The notes beneath the pieces were generated by a model. That model did no database searches. It saw only the letters and a list, made by a program, of their open reading frames with translations, and was not told where the DNA came from. The position numbers were made by a program, and so were the translations under genes. A stretch of 64,000 nt of DNA. Origin: Incumbomyces delicatus (lineage: Eukaryota > Ascomycota > Eurotiomycetes > Chaetothyriales > Trichomeriaceae). Location: NCBI GenBank assembly GCA_017655985.1, contig JACJVS010000002.1, positions 1,240,001-1,304,000 of the forward strand, written 5' to 3'. Below, piece after piece: positions 51,814-62,540 of this stretch. Position 1 is the first letter of the stretch; each line of letters begins with the position of its first letter.

Positions 51814-54298
51814 ATGAAATACGTTCGTGGCTTAACGCCTGCCGCAAACGCTGCCGCCCTCGTCACTTCATCCTCAGCAACCCCAACTCCGCGGACTCAG
51901 TCAGCCAATCCTTCTTCTCTCCTGGCATATGCACGATCTCAAGACCGACGCAGAGACCCGACTTGTACAGTGCTTGATGACAGTATGGCCTTCTCGGCAC
52001 AAGAGCGCTTTGACAAGATCTTCCAAAACAGATCCAAGCCCCCAAAGCCCTTGTCGAGCGGTCTGACCTCTGCAGAGAAGGAATTACTGGATTTCCATCA
52101 GCGTAAACAAAATCTAATCTGCAACCCAACCAAGACAGGTGCCCAAGACGACGCTTTGCCGGCCAAGGAAGGTAATGCCCGTCGAGCGCCAGCCGTGGCC
52201 AGGCCGAAGGCCGACGAACAATGGGATTCAGGACAGCAAGAGCACATTTCAGGAACAGGGCCTACCGAAGTGGTCTTTCTCCCCGGTGGTGTTTGGCAAG
52301 GAGGCCTCGCTGCGACTGAGATTGATGCTGAGCACGATGAAGAACTGGAACCACCATCGTCCGGTAGCGAATGCATCGGCCGTTTCTGCCTCTTCGCCCT
52401 TGTACTCAAATTCCCCTACAAATATCTGCAGGATCCAGGCAGCCGTGTCTCACGTCGTTTCTTCGCAGCTGAAAAGATATACGCAAGACATTGGGACATG
52501 TAAGTCGATCCCCCTTTGAAGTGGCTCGTCTTCCACAAACCTCAGATCAATGGAACTCAACATCCTTGGAACAGATACACCATGCTTCGTCAGAACCCTC
52601 CAGAGCCTCAACATATCTGCTGTCTGCTGTGGCTGTCACAGTGCCCATATGCGCCCCAACTGCTTTCCTTCACTCTATTTAATAGGATAGCGTGAATATT
52701 TCTGAATTGGCGGTTATTGCTGCTGACAAGATTTTACAAACAGGTACTACATATGCGCTTCGGAATCAGTCGGCGCCAAACCTATAATTCTCGTTCCCTT
52801 CGCGCAGGTCAAGGCACTCGTCGAGGAAATCGGTAACGAATTTCAAGTTGCACTCGATGTTCCTCCTTATCCTTTTCAGTTGTCATTCTACAACGATGGC
52901 ACTCCAAGCCCTCATTTTCTTGGCACGGTCAACTCGAAAGAGGATTCTCAGAGACTACAGAACAGCATCCCGGATTTGCCTATAGATCATGATAGAACTG
53001 TCCCGGGTGCACCTACATGTCAGAGAAAGGACTATGCTGCTTGGTGTGAGAAGACAGAACGTGCTCTCGAAGCCTCGAAGAACAAGAAAAGCGCGAACAG
53101 GAGGAAGAAGAACCCAATACACGGATTGGTAGTAATGGAACATGCAGGCCAACTTCAGCGAGCTCAAAGATATCTTGGAATGAGAGCCACGCTCCCGATG
53201 GTCCAATCCAGGCAGTCTGAAAGTTCTCCCAAAGAACCAGCGGCGCACAAGGAAGATTCATCTCCTCTGAAGGTTCTTGATCTCGGTGCGACAGCAACTT
53301 TTCCATTTGAAGACGAGACCATCATCATCAGTATTGATGTAGAGTCGTGGGAAATGGACCACAAATTGATCACTGAGATCGGAGTCAGCACCCTCGATAC
53401 CGCAAACTTGGTTGGCCTAGCTCCTGGCCCTGCTGGAATTCAATGGACCAAGCAGATTCGCTCACGACACTTTCGTGTTCAAGGACGAGAAAGTTTCGCC
53501 AACGTCAGATTCTGCCAGGGCAACCCAGAGATGTTTCAATTCGGTGTATCCGAAACCATCCCCCCTGAACGAGTTGCTGAGGTTGTGGATAGCTGTTTCG
53601 AGCATCCTTATTCAGCAGGTTACGAATGTGAAGGACCGCTCGCCTTCGCCAAAGAAGTGATGCAGACGGAGAAAGCTCGAGCTGCGGTCGCCACTACGCC
53701 CGTTCCCATTGATAGTGATAGTACAGGAACGCGTCGAAATCTACTCGTTATTGGCCACGACCTTAGCGGTGACATTGCATATCTCTCTTCCCTCGGCAGT
53801 TCAATCTTCGGGCCCAAGTCTTCCACCTCCGACATTGACGACATTGACAACGGCACCACGAGCCGCAGGCAACGCGTCCTCAGCTCGATCCGAGAATGCC
53901 TCGACACAACGGTCATGTACAAGTCGCTCACCAAAGACAAACAGACCAAATCCCTCGGCGCAATCTGTCACGACCTCGACATTGACGCATACTTTCTCCA
54001 CAACGCCGGCAACGACGCTCGCTATACCCTCGAGGCCTTCATCAGAATGACGATCAAAGCCCGACAGCAGGAAGATGCGGCGCTCGCTCTCGCGCTCCAC
54101 AATGCCCGTTCCGACGGATGGACGCCTGAAAAGCAGGAACTTCGGTGGGAGCAGGAGCTTCGGGTGGCGATGGAAGAGGCGACACAGTCCATCAACGCGG
54201 GATTGCGAGCTGCATCTGAACATGCAAAACACAGTCACAGCCCACGTTCGCTCTCACTGGAGCGTGAATGGGATGAGTCTCGCGACTTGCCATACTAA
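51814..54298 (+). CDS. Gfd2/YDR514C-like DEDDh-fold protein
   Basis: Two exons, 51814-52499 and 52744-54298, with a 244-bp intron (donor GTAAGT, acceptor ACAG), encode 746 aa. The start at 51814 is the first in-frame ATG; a later one at 51985 (MAFSAQERFD) is possible. A conserved segment spans the junction (Y-K-Y-L-Q-D-P-G-S-R-V, H-W-D-M-Y-Y-I-C-A-S). The C-terminal half is an RNase H-like domain of the Gfd2/YDR514C group: I-S-I-D-V-E-S near residue 426, H-D-L-S-G-D near 565 and H-N-A-G-N-D-A near 645. These supply the D, E, D, H and D of a DEDDh exonuclease. Gfd2 is a yeast multicopy suppressor linked to mRNA export (Dbp5); nuclease activity has not to my knowledge been shown. A helical C-terminal tail follows. 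Family fairly sure; activity inferred. Confidence 0.8.
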
Positions 54299-54590
54299 GA
54301 GCCAGGGTCAGCGTTGACACGATTACCAGAACAAGGAAATGATGGCGCCAGCTGTGCTGTGCAGTCTGGCTATAACGTGGCAGTGGTTAAACATAGCCAC
54401 TGGAGGGATGTAGACATGTTCTAACCTCTAAGCAAGGCAGGCCACTGCGGGAAGGATACATAACATGGCGGCTAAGGCATCGTAGAACGGACGAAGAGCT
54501 CGAGCAAAACAAAATGGGCGCCGTGTTAATCGGATTCAATTGCAGTCTTATTGCAACGCGACAATTGCTGCATCCAAAACACCTCATGCT

Positions 54591-57500
54591 TTAATCTAAT
54601 TCATCTTCTGCGTCCTCCTCACCATTGTCATCTTCGTCCCCTTCTTCGTCCTCGTCCTCACTGACCTCCTCGCCCAAGTCCTTCAATCGCTTCTTATCGG
54701 CGGCCCGCTTGGCCTCCAAGTCCGCGAAGACCACGAGGAGATCATCGAGTTCTGTCTGTACATCTTTTTGTTTGGCCGCCGCTGCTCTGAGTTCCTCGAG
54801 TTCCGCAGCTGAAACTTTCACTCCCTGGTCCTGTTTGGCAGAAGGCGCGGCTTTGGCTATTTCGAGCTCTTTCTTCGTCGCGTTGAGTTGAGACTGCACA
54901 TCCAGGACGTTGGAGTGGGCTGCATCCAGGTCGGATCTCACGCTGTCGAGTTGTGACTTGAGTGATGCGACTGCCTCTTGTGATTTTCGCACTTCCGATT
55001 GTGTGGACTCGAGGGCGGCCTCGGCTTTTGTGGCTCGGTCCTCGGACAATGCGAGTTTGCTTTGGAAGGTGCTGAGCTCCTTCTGAGAAGTTTCGAGCAT
55101 ATTCCGTCCTACCGACAGCTTCCGTTGGAGGTCCGAGTGCTGTCTTTGTGCATCGTTGAGCTTTGCTTCAAGCTCTGATTTAGTTGTCTGAATGTGTGAT
55201 TCATGCTCCTGTCGCATTTTCGAAAGCTGGTCGTCAAACCTCTTGAGGGTTTTGTGAAGCGAGTCAATCTCGGATTGTTGTTCATTCTCGATGTGACGCG
55301 CTTGAGCTGCTGCCTTTTCTGCTTCTGCCTGTTGTTTGGTCACGATGTCTTTCTGTCTTACGATGTCTCGCTCTAATGCATTACGGCGTTGTTCAAGATA
55401 GTCCTTCTCCGCTTTGTGGTGGCGGCCCAGCTGCTCCAGGGCTGCTGTATGATCCCTCCGCAACTGGGCTAATGTGGCTTCGTGTGTGCTTGTCAACGAG
55501 TTCCTCTGCTGAGCGTGTTCCCGCTGCAGAGATTTCATTTCCTCCTCATGATTATGCTGCAGGCTCTGATTGATCTGTTTAATCCGATTCAATTCAACAG
55601 CCGTGCTCTCGTTCGTCCTCCGATGCTCCAGCATCTCCTGCTCAAGCCTTTGTTGTGCCGATGCCGACTCCGCTTCCGCAGCCTCCAAAGATGCTTTTTG
55701 TTCCTCGATCTCAGCTCGCAGGCTGTCGACTAATTCACGTGAAACGCCTTTTTGTACACCATTTGCCATGACAGAAACTTCAAAACCAGGTTCGCGATCT
55801 ATCGCCCGCAGGAAACGACTAAAATTGTCCTTGAAAAACTCGACAAACGTTTGATCAAAATACACTTCTGGTAGGCCTGCATCGGAAAGGGAGGCTAGAA
55901 CTTCAAAATCACGGACGAAGGGAGACTCTCGTAATTTGGTGAGCCTGTCGATAAACACTTCCCGGGAGAGGCCCTTCAGCAACACCGAATGCAAAGTTGC
56001 TCTTGGGATAGGGGAATCTTTGGTTGAAAATTCGTAAATGATTCCAAGCAAAAACGCGCATAAGCCAGCTACCAGCGGCATTGTGGGCGAAGCCACTTTC
56101 ACGGCCGATATCAAGCCTTGCACAGTACTGCCCTCGCTCAAGAGATCGTTGACTGCTTTGGGATCTTCAAAGAGCCATGTCGAGAGCAGCATGAGATAGC
56201 CGACCAACGCTCGTTCGTCTTCGGGGTGTTGTACACCGGCAACGACGTTGCTCGTGATACTTTGAATGAAAGTCACGACCTCGTACTCATCTTCACCTTC
56301 TCCCTCGTTGTCACTTTCCGAGACTTTCAGGGCAGCCTCTTTGCCGTCAGGGTGATCGTACAGGAGATGCAAGAGAAGTACAGCAGCCATCCACTGCTGG
56401 TAAGGGTCTTGGTTTGCTCGAGTATTTGGTGGCTCGAGCAGGACGGTCAAGATGTTTGGCACAGCATCGTCGCCACTTTTATGGCCGTCGATTGCTCTTC
56501 GAAGGACATGGCCACGAATGCCATTGTGGGCCTCAAAGAATGCCTTGACGCAATTACAGGCTGCAAGCCGAATATCGAAATGAGTAGCTGCCGAGGAGTC
56601 CAGGGTCAACTCGAGCAGAGACTCGATGACATTGGACAGGTCTACATTGGCAGGGGTGCTGGTTCCAGACTTCACAGAACCTCCTTTAGGAGTAGCGCGT
56701 CCATTGAGCACAGCCGAAGCTTGACGGACGGCTGGAACAGCCAAGTCGCCAAACTGCTCTTGCAGCGCCGGGTTGCCCCGGATCACATCGGCGCAGGTAT
56801 CCAGAGCACGAGCCCGCACATTAGAGCCGAAGGTTTGATGGAAGGCAATTTGAAGGACTCGTTGTAGTATACCACTGCGCCAGAAGGCATCTTGAGACAA
56901 AGACGTGCCTGGAGAGCCTCGAGCGACGAACAATTGCAATACAGTCAGAAGGCCCCATAGGTTGATATCACGTTGCGGACGAGCCCATGCTGAGACGCCA
57001 TCGGGACTTTCCTCTTCCTTGATCACCTGAGTAAGGAGTTTTGTGACCTTCGTGACACATCCAATCTCTCTGAAGTAAGCCTGGTTTGAAGGGTTGAGCT
57101 TCAACAAATTGCCTAGGAGCGACAAGCAGTCCTGGACAGTGGTAGAGCCGTGGGTGAGACCGCCTTCGGCATCGATCAGCGTAAAGACCCGATCGAAGGC
57201 ATTCTCGAAGGCAACAACCTTTTGCAGCTCGGCTGAGGTGGGTGTCAAGGCGACAAGAAGCAGAAGACCCTCGTTCCGCACAGCCTCTCTTTTGTCATCT
57301 AAGGTCGAGGTGATTCTCGAAACGCCCAAAGGTGCGGTAAAGATTGATTCTTGAGTTCTTTGCGGCCTTGCTGTACAGACATGAGACAGGATCTGTAGGG
57401 AGTAGAGTCGGAGGTAGAATTCTCCCGTGTCGAGCAGATCCAGCAGCGCGGTGACATTGTCCTGTCGCATGGTAAACTCATCGGCCAGCCACAGGGATAT

Positions 57501-57794
57501 GTCCTCCGATGCCTCGTGACTCTTAGGATCAGGGTCGAACAGCATCAGCAATGTCTCAAGGACGACCTTGAGTGTGTCCGGATCCTCTCCATCTCTTCGT
57601 AGACCAGCGATGAGATCGCGTAGTGCACCAGACGCGACCGAGGCAGGGTACAACTTTGCAAAACTTCGCAGGCCGAGGATGGCGGCTCGGCGGTCTTCTA
57701 GGAGGGTAGCGCTGGACAGACGACTGCTCAGGGTGTTGATGGTCTCGGTGGCCGTCTGCTTTGCGGGCGCTTGGGATTCGAGAATGCGCAACAT
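54591..57794 (-). CDS. USO1: Vesicle tethering factor Uso1/p115
   Basis: A single exon of 1067 aa from the ATG at 57794 (MLRILESQAPAKQTA); upstream in-frame codons are not conserved. Residues 1-650 are the armadillo-like globular head, with the hallmark L-L-E-D-R-R-A-A-I-L-G-L-R-S-F-A-K near 30-46 and the Uso1 head C-terminal region (A-L-V-G-Y-L-M-L-L-S-T-W-L-F-E) near 530. From about 685 to 1035 it is a long parallel coiled coil. The last 25 residues are an acidic tail (E-D-E-D-E-E-G-D-E-D-D-N). Uso1/p115 tethers COPII vesicles to the cis-Golgi downstream of Ypt1/Rab1. The coiled coil is much shorter than in budding yeast Uso1 (about 1790 aa) and near the p115 size, as usual in filamentous fungi. 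It is divergent from RAT1. Confidence 0.95.
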   Translation of the reverse strand: MLRILESQAPAKQTATETINTLSSRLSSATLLEDRRAAILGLRSFAKLYPASVASGALRDLIAGLRRDGEDPDTLKVVLETLLMLFDPDPKSHEASEDISLWLADEFTMRQDNVTALLDLLDTGEFYLRLYSLQILSHVCTARPQRTQESIFTAPLGVSRITSTLDDKREAVRNEGLLLLVALTPTSAELQKVVAFENAFDRVFTLIDAEGGLTHGSTTVQDCLSLLGNLLKLNPSNQAYFREIGCVTKVTKLLTQVIKEEESPDGVSAWARPQRDINLWGLLTVLQLFVARGSPGTSLSQDAFWRSGILQRVLQIAFHQTFGSNVRARALDTCADVIRGNPALQEQFGDLAVPAVRQASAVLNGRATPKGGSVKSGTSTPANVDLSNVIESLLELTLDSSAATHFDIRLAACNCVKAFFEAHNGIRGHVLRRAIDGHKSGDDAVPNILTVLLEPPNTRANQDPYQQWMAAVLLLHLLYDHPDGKEAALKVSESDNEGEGEDEYEVVTFIQSITSNVVAGVQHPEDERALVGYLMLLSTWLFEDPKAVNDLLSEGSTVQGLISAVKVASPTMPLVAGLCAFLLGIIYEFSTKDSPIPRATLHSVLLKGLSREVFIDRLTKLRESPFVRDFEVLASLSDAGLPEVYFDQTFVEFFKDNFSRFLRAIDREPGFEVSVMANGVQKGVSRELVDSLRAEIEEQKASLEAAEAESASAQQRLEQEMLEHRRTNESTAVELNRIKQINQSLQHNHEEEMKSLQREHAQQRNSLTSTHEATLAQLRRDHTAALEQLGRHHKAEKDYLEQRRNALERDIVRQKDIVTKQQAEAEKAAAQARHIENEQQSEIDSLHKTLKRFDDQLSKMRQEHESHIQTTKSELEAKLNDAQRQHSDLQRKLSVGRNMLETSQKELSTFQSKLALSEDRATKAEAALESTQSEVRKSQEAVASLKSQLDSVRSDLDAAHSNVLDVQSQLNATKKELEIAKAAPSAKQDQGVKVSAAELEELRAAAAKQKDVQTELDDLLVVFADLEAKRAADKKRLKDLGEEVSEDEDEEGDEDDNGEEDAEDELD

Positions 57795-58413
57795 ACTGAG
57801 CTGCAGGCACTCGGTGGAAGGCACATTTTGCACTATCTCGGTCTCATGGTGTAGCAGAAAGACGGCCTAGGCTTCAGACACAGTTCTGCTTGGTTCCGGC
57901 CTTGCGATGTGCTCAGAGGAGCAATGCCTGGACAAGAATGATTGTTTGGGAAACTTTTGAGATTGGAGAGGTTGTGAGTGCCTGGCGTAAGGCATCTATG
58001 GATCACTCCTTACTATAGAGTGTTAGTAGCTACCTAGCACTGCTAGTACACAGACCATGTGGAGAATTTGGGATTAGGCTGCGGGCGGCACCTAGCTTGT
58101 AAAAGACTCATAACTGCTCCTTCCTTCAGTTCATCACCGACCACCATCTTCGCATCCTTTTATCCCTTTCTAGTCCTGTCTCATTGTGACTGGAATATTC
58201 AGAGTACTCTACTGACTGCTGTCGAGTCGACACTTGTTGCCGCTCACAGAATACTGTTACGGCTTACGCGCCTCTTCTGATCATTCGCTCATTAGACAGT
58301 CTGATGCGTTCGTGATCGTAGGAAGACATTTACGGCAATTGTTGAAAGTAAACCGTCGCGCAACGTTTCGCTTATCATAGCAGTCTTCCGTTCAAGGTGA
58401 CGTTTCGTCCATC
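57795..58413. other. Divergent promoter, USO1 / RAT1
   Basis: 0.62 kb, non-coding, between two housekeeping genes on opposite strands. No clear motif was identified. Confidence 0.5.
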
Positions 58414-61400
58414 ATGGGTGTTCCAGCGCTATTCAGATGGCTTACCAAAAAATATCCCAAGGTGGGAAGTGCCTGCCGGCCAGACTGCGAAAAGCTGACA
58501 ACCGATAGATCATCACCCCGGTCGTCGAAGAAACGCCTTTCGAGATCGATGGAGTGCAGTATCCCGTAGACATGAGCCGGCCAAATCCCAACGGCGAAGA
58601 GATGCACAATCTCTACCTCGACTTCAACGGCATCGTACACCCCTGTTCCCATCCTGAGGACAAACCTCCACCAGCTACCGAGAGCGAGATGATGATGGAC
58701 ATCTTCAAGTATACGGAGCGGGTGGTGAATATGGTCAGACCCCGCAGACTGCTGTTTATAGCGGTCGATGGCGTAGCCCCTCGAGCAAAGATGAATCAGC
58801 AACGCGCTCGGCGGTTCAGGTCGGCCATGGACGCCAAAGAAGCAGACGAGAAGAAGGCGGAACTACAGGTTTTGCTCCGCCAACAACGTGCCGCGCGAGG
58901 CGAGCCTGAAGATGAAGGGCTAGACCAAGTGGTCAAGAAAACGTGGGATAGCAATGTCATCACGCCTGGCACTCCTTTCATGTTCATTCTTGCCCAATCC
59001 ATTCGATTCTGGTGCCAGTGGAAACTCAACACAGACCCCGCCTGGGCCGAACTGAAGGTCATCATTTCGGACGCCAGTGTCCCTGGTGAAGGTGAGCACA
59101 AGATCATGCAGTTCATTCGTTCTCAACGCTCAGACCCCGACTATGATCCCAACACCAGACACGTCATGTACGGCCTAGATGCCGACTTGATCATGCTGGG
59201 CATTGCCACCCATGAACCCCATTTCCGTGTGCTCAGAGAAGATGTCGAATTCCAAAATGCAAAACAGAAACACTGCAAATTGTGCGGTCAACCAGGGCAC
59301 TATGCAGAAAATTGTCGTGGTACTGCCAAAGAGAAATCTGGCCAGTTTGACGAAAAGGCCTCCAAGCCAGACACGAAGCCCTTTGTCTTCCTCCATGTTC
59401 CCATCCTTCGTGAATACCTTGGAGCAGAGATGTATGTTCCCGGTCAAACTTTTCGTTTTGATCTCGAGCGTGCGCTTGATGATTGGGTTTTTATGTGTTT
59501 CTTTGTTGGTAACGACTTTTTACCACATCTCCCCTCCCTCGATATCCACGAAGACGGCATAGACAAGCTCATTGCAATCTGGCGGGATAACGTGCCAATC
59601 ATGGGCGGATATCTAGTCTGCGATGGTGAAGTCGACCTGGCTCGAGCTCAGGTCATTCTGCAAGGTTTGGCCAAGCAAGAGGATGCCATTTTCAAAAAGC
59701 GGCGAGAGAATGAACAGCGTCGTGAGAGGAACCAAGAGCGCCGAAAGAAACAAGATCAAGAGCGGGAAGAGCGTAATGCGAAACGCCGGAGAAACTCTCC
59801 TGACTACAGCCGAGGGGCGAAGTTGCCTCCACCACCCCCTCTTGGCGCCATCGACATCACGAGTTTGCCGCAAACATCAGATCTTAATTACAACCTGATC
59901 GTCAATCGTGGGGCCGTAGAGAAAGCCATAAATGCCAACAAAAGCGCTGCTGCTGTGTTGAAAGAGAAAATGCTGGCTAAGCAGAATGACACTCCGCCGG
60001 AAGAGCAGACTGACGCGAAAGCTGCCGAAACCCCCCAATCTGCACTGGGTAAGCGTAAGATTGAGCTACTTGCCGAAGAGAACGACACGGAATCAGACAC
60101 TGGAACACCCGGTCGAGGAACACCCGTAACGAGCGAGCCTGCCAAGAAGAGATTCGATCCTGACAACCCACCACCAGACACTGTAAGGCTGTGGGAAGAT
60201 GGCTATGGCGATCGATACTACGAGCAAAAGTTTCATGTCAGTCCGGACGATATCGAATTCCGTCATCAGGTGGCAAGGTCTTACGTCGAGGGTCTCGCTT
60301 GGGTTCTGCTATATTACTTTCAAGGCTGTCCTTCGTGGACCTGGTACTATCCCTATCATTACGCACCATTTGCAGCTGATTTTGTCAACATTGACCAATT
60401 GAACATCAGGTTTGACAAAGGAAAGCCATTCAAGCCATACGAGCAACTTATGGGTGTGCTTCCTGCTTCGTCGAACCACGCTATTCCGAAGCCGTTTCAC
60501 CCATTGATGACTGAACCAGACTCCGACATCATTGACTTCTATCCTGAGGAATTCGATCTTGACCTAAATGGCAAGAAGCAGTCTTGGAAAGCGATCGTTC
60601 TCCTACCTTTCATCGATGAGAAGCGCCTCTTAGCAGCAATGGCTACTAAATATCCCGAACTCACAGAAGAAGAGCATATGCGCAACGACCTTGGCAAGGA
60701 TGCGCTCATTATCTCAGACAAGCATCCACTCTACGAAGATTTGGCTTTGGACTTCTACTCAAAGAAGTCAAAGACTAATGGAGTGAAGGAGACCAAATTG
60801 AACATGCGAAAAGCACGGCTAGCGGGTCAGGTGTCGAAGAACGACAATTTTCTTCCACATATGGATCTTCGCGGACCAGAAGAAGACATTGCTCTTGATC
60901 CAGTCGTTGATGATGACTGCACCTTGAGCGTGCACTACGATTTACCCCCTAAAACTCATGTGCACAAGTCGATGCTGTTCCCTGGCGTGGTCCTTCCACC
61001 AGCTGTTCTGGACAAGTCAGATCTTCAAATTCTCAAGGCCAAAGCCCGTAATTCAGGTCGAGATTTTGGAGGTGCTCCACTCTACGACAATTCACGACGA
61101 GACCCAATGGCAGATGCTCAATTTCGGCAGCCACGAATCAATTACGCTGCTGATCGACCACCTTTACCAACAGAATACGGCAGGAACGGTGGCCCCCCTC
61201 CACCACCGCCCCCTGACCCAAGAACCATCGACCCGAGCAATCCTTTCGCTGCTTTTCTTGACCCAAAATTTGCACCAGGCATGCCCAACTCTCGAGGGCC
61301 TCCACCGCCGCCCTCCGCACATGGTCAGCAGTATGGTAATAACGGCCCTGACCGCAGAGACGACCATACTGGGTTCAGCCGGCAAGATCAGTATTCCCCA

Positions 61401-61589
61401 CATGGCAACTACCCGCAGCAACAGCCTCAATATCCGCCACACCATACAGGACAATACGATGACCAGGGACGAAACAATGGGTACAGTCGAGGAAGTGGGT
61501 ATCAGAATGGAGCCCGCCATGATAGGTACTATCAATCTAACCAAGGAGGATACTCTCAAGGAGGACATAATGCATATAGTAGGAGGTAG
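58414..61589 (+). CDS. RAT1: Nuclear 5'-3' exoribonuclease Rat1/Xrn2
   Basis: Two exons, 58414-58461 and 58509-61589, with a 47-bp intron (GTGGGA ... GATAG). The first gives the invariant MGVPALFRWLTKKYPK and the second starts I-I-T-P-V. Total 1042 aa. The XRN N-terminal catalytic domain (1-260) has L-D-F-N-G-I-V-H-P-C, P-G-E-G-E-H-K-I-M and Y-G-L-D-A-D-L-I-M-L-G, supplying the acidic metal ligands. A CCHC zinc knuckle (C-K-L-C-G-Q-P-G-H-Y-A-E-N-C), typical of fungal Rat1, is near 270. A charged helical insert (400-450) follows, then the second conserved region through about 800. The last 200 residues are Pro/Gly/Tyr/Arg-rich and disordered. Rat1 with Rai1 trims rRNA and snoRNA 5' ends and drives torpedo termination of RNA polymerase II. 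Nuclear type is favoured over Xrn1 by the knuckle and length. Confidence 0.96.
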
Positions 61590-61905
61590 TGTATTCTCTC
61601 GTGCCCATATATGAGCCTGTGGTTTGGGCGGCGATGAAGACACCGGGAGAAACGGCTACCTACAACTGTTACTACCACAGTTCCGGAAGAACCGCTTAGA
61701 GTGTGTTACACAATTTCACCGCTTCTTGGATCGTCCCCAAAGATGGGGAGGAGGAGTCGGAATTTTTCCATTCACGTTCCTCGGTTATGACCAGACATTA
61801 CCACTGCTCGACCCGACGCACGGTTCCCTTCCCGTGCCTTGTATCCTAGGCGTAGCATCTAGTCAGATTCTCTTAAATGTACGCAGCAGCTTCAAGTGAA
61901 TCCCC

Positions 61906-61923
61906 TGGCCCATATATGGGCCA
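61906..61923. repeat. 18-bp perfect palindrome containing a CArG box
   Basis: TGGCCCATATATGGGCCA is self-complementary along its whole length. Its centre CCATATATGG fits the MADS-box consensus CC(A/T)6GG. It abuts the tRNA terminator run, so it could also be an RNA hairpin or a chance palindrome. Confidence 0.7.
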
Positions 61924-61929
61924 AAAAAA
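61923..61929 (-). terminator. RNA polymerase III terminator of the tRNA
   Basis: Seven A on the plus strand give seven T on the tRNA's strand, 5 bp after its 3' end. This is a standard Pol III stop and supports a working gene. Confidence 0.85.
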
Positions 61930-61934
61930 GGAAT

Positions 61935-62013
61935 CGACCGAGACGGGACTTGAACCCGCAACTTCTGCCACTCCCCTCCGGAAAGCAACGCGCTACCATT
62001 GCGCCACCCGGCC
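61935..62013 (-). tRNA. tRNA-Arg (CCG), with short intron
   Basis: The minus strand folds as a cloverleaf: acceptor GGCCGGG with CTCGGTC (two G-T pairs), D arm GCGC-AATGGTA-GCGC, and T arm GCGGG-TTCAAGT-CCCGT. Box A (TGGCGCAATGG) and box B (GGTTCAAGTCC) fit Pol III promoters. The anticodon stem TTGCT pairs with GGCAG only if AGGGGAG (7 nt) after position 37 is an intron, leaving loop TTCCGGT and anticodon CCG. No CCA is encoded. An alternative register gives TCC (Gly) with one stem mismatch, so Arg is preferred. A run of seven T follows. Confidence 0.82.
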
Positions 62014-62540
62014 TGATTTCAAGTGTGTGCATAATTATCCCCACTTTTGGGGACTCTATAATTATAAACCTCGTTTTTTTCAAGTAGGCTCACCGAGCGC
62101 GTAGGTCGACCATTTTACCATGCGGCCATGCTTGGGTGCCTACTGTTTTCGTCGTAAGCCTCGGAGCTATTCGTCTCGTGTCTGGCTACATTGCTCATCA
62201 TAAATCGTGATGTAGACACACAAAGTTGAGGTTATAGAGTTTCTTTTGGAGGAAATGAACAGCAGTAGAAAGCTACTTCGTAATTGGCGGGCGTTACGAG
62301 GGTGGGCCCGCAAGAAACGAAATTCAATTGTCCAGCCAAAGAGATCAAGTATGTGTGGAAATACCGGAAAGTCCATCTATAGTCTTAGATAAAGTGACAC
62401 GACATGAAGATCCGTTGAGAGAGAAGAGTTCGAGCGAGGAAGGCGGAGTGTCACCCGGGGAGGCAGTGGGAGCAAAGTACAAAGGTTTCTAATGATCGAG
62501 CGGCTAGAGGATCTTCCGAGTCACTCATGTTTCTATCCGG
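62014..62540. other. tRNA 5' flank and MFS 3' flank
   Basis: 0.53 kb without a gene. It should include the 3' UTR of the leftward transporter. Nothing notable was seen. Confidence 0.5.

Larger units (their letters stand above)
61590..61934. other. RAT1 3' flank to tRNA
   Basis: 345 bp, non-coding. It contains CCCATATATGAGCC (61604-61617), an imperfect copy of the perfect palindrome at 61906-61923. Confidence 0.6.
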
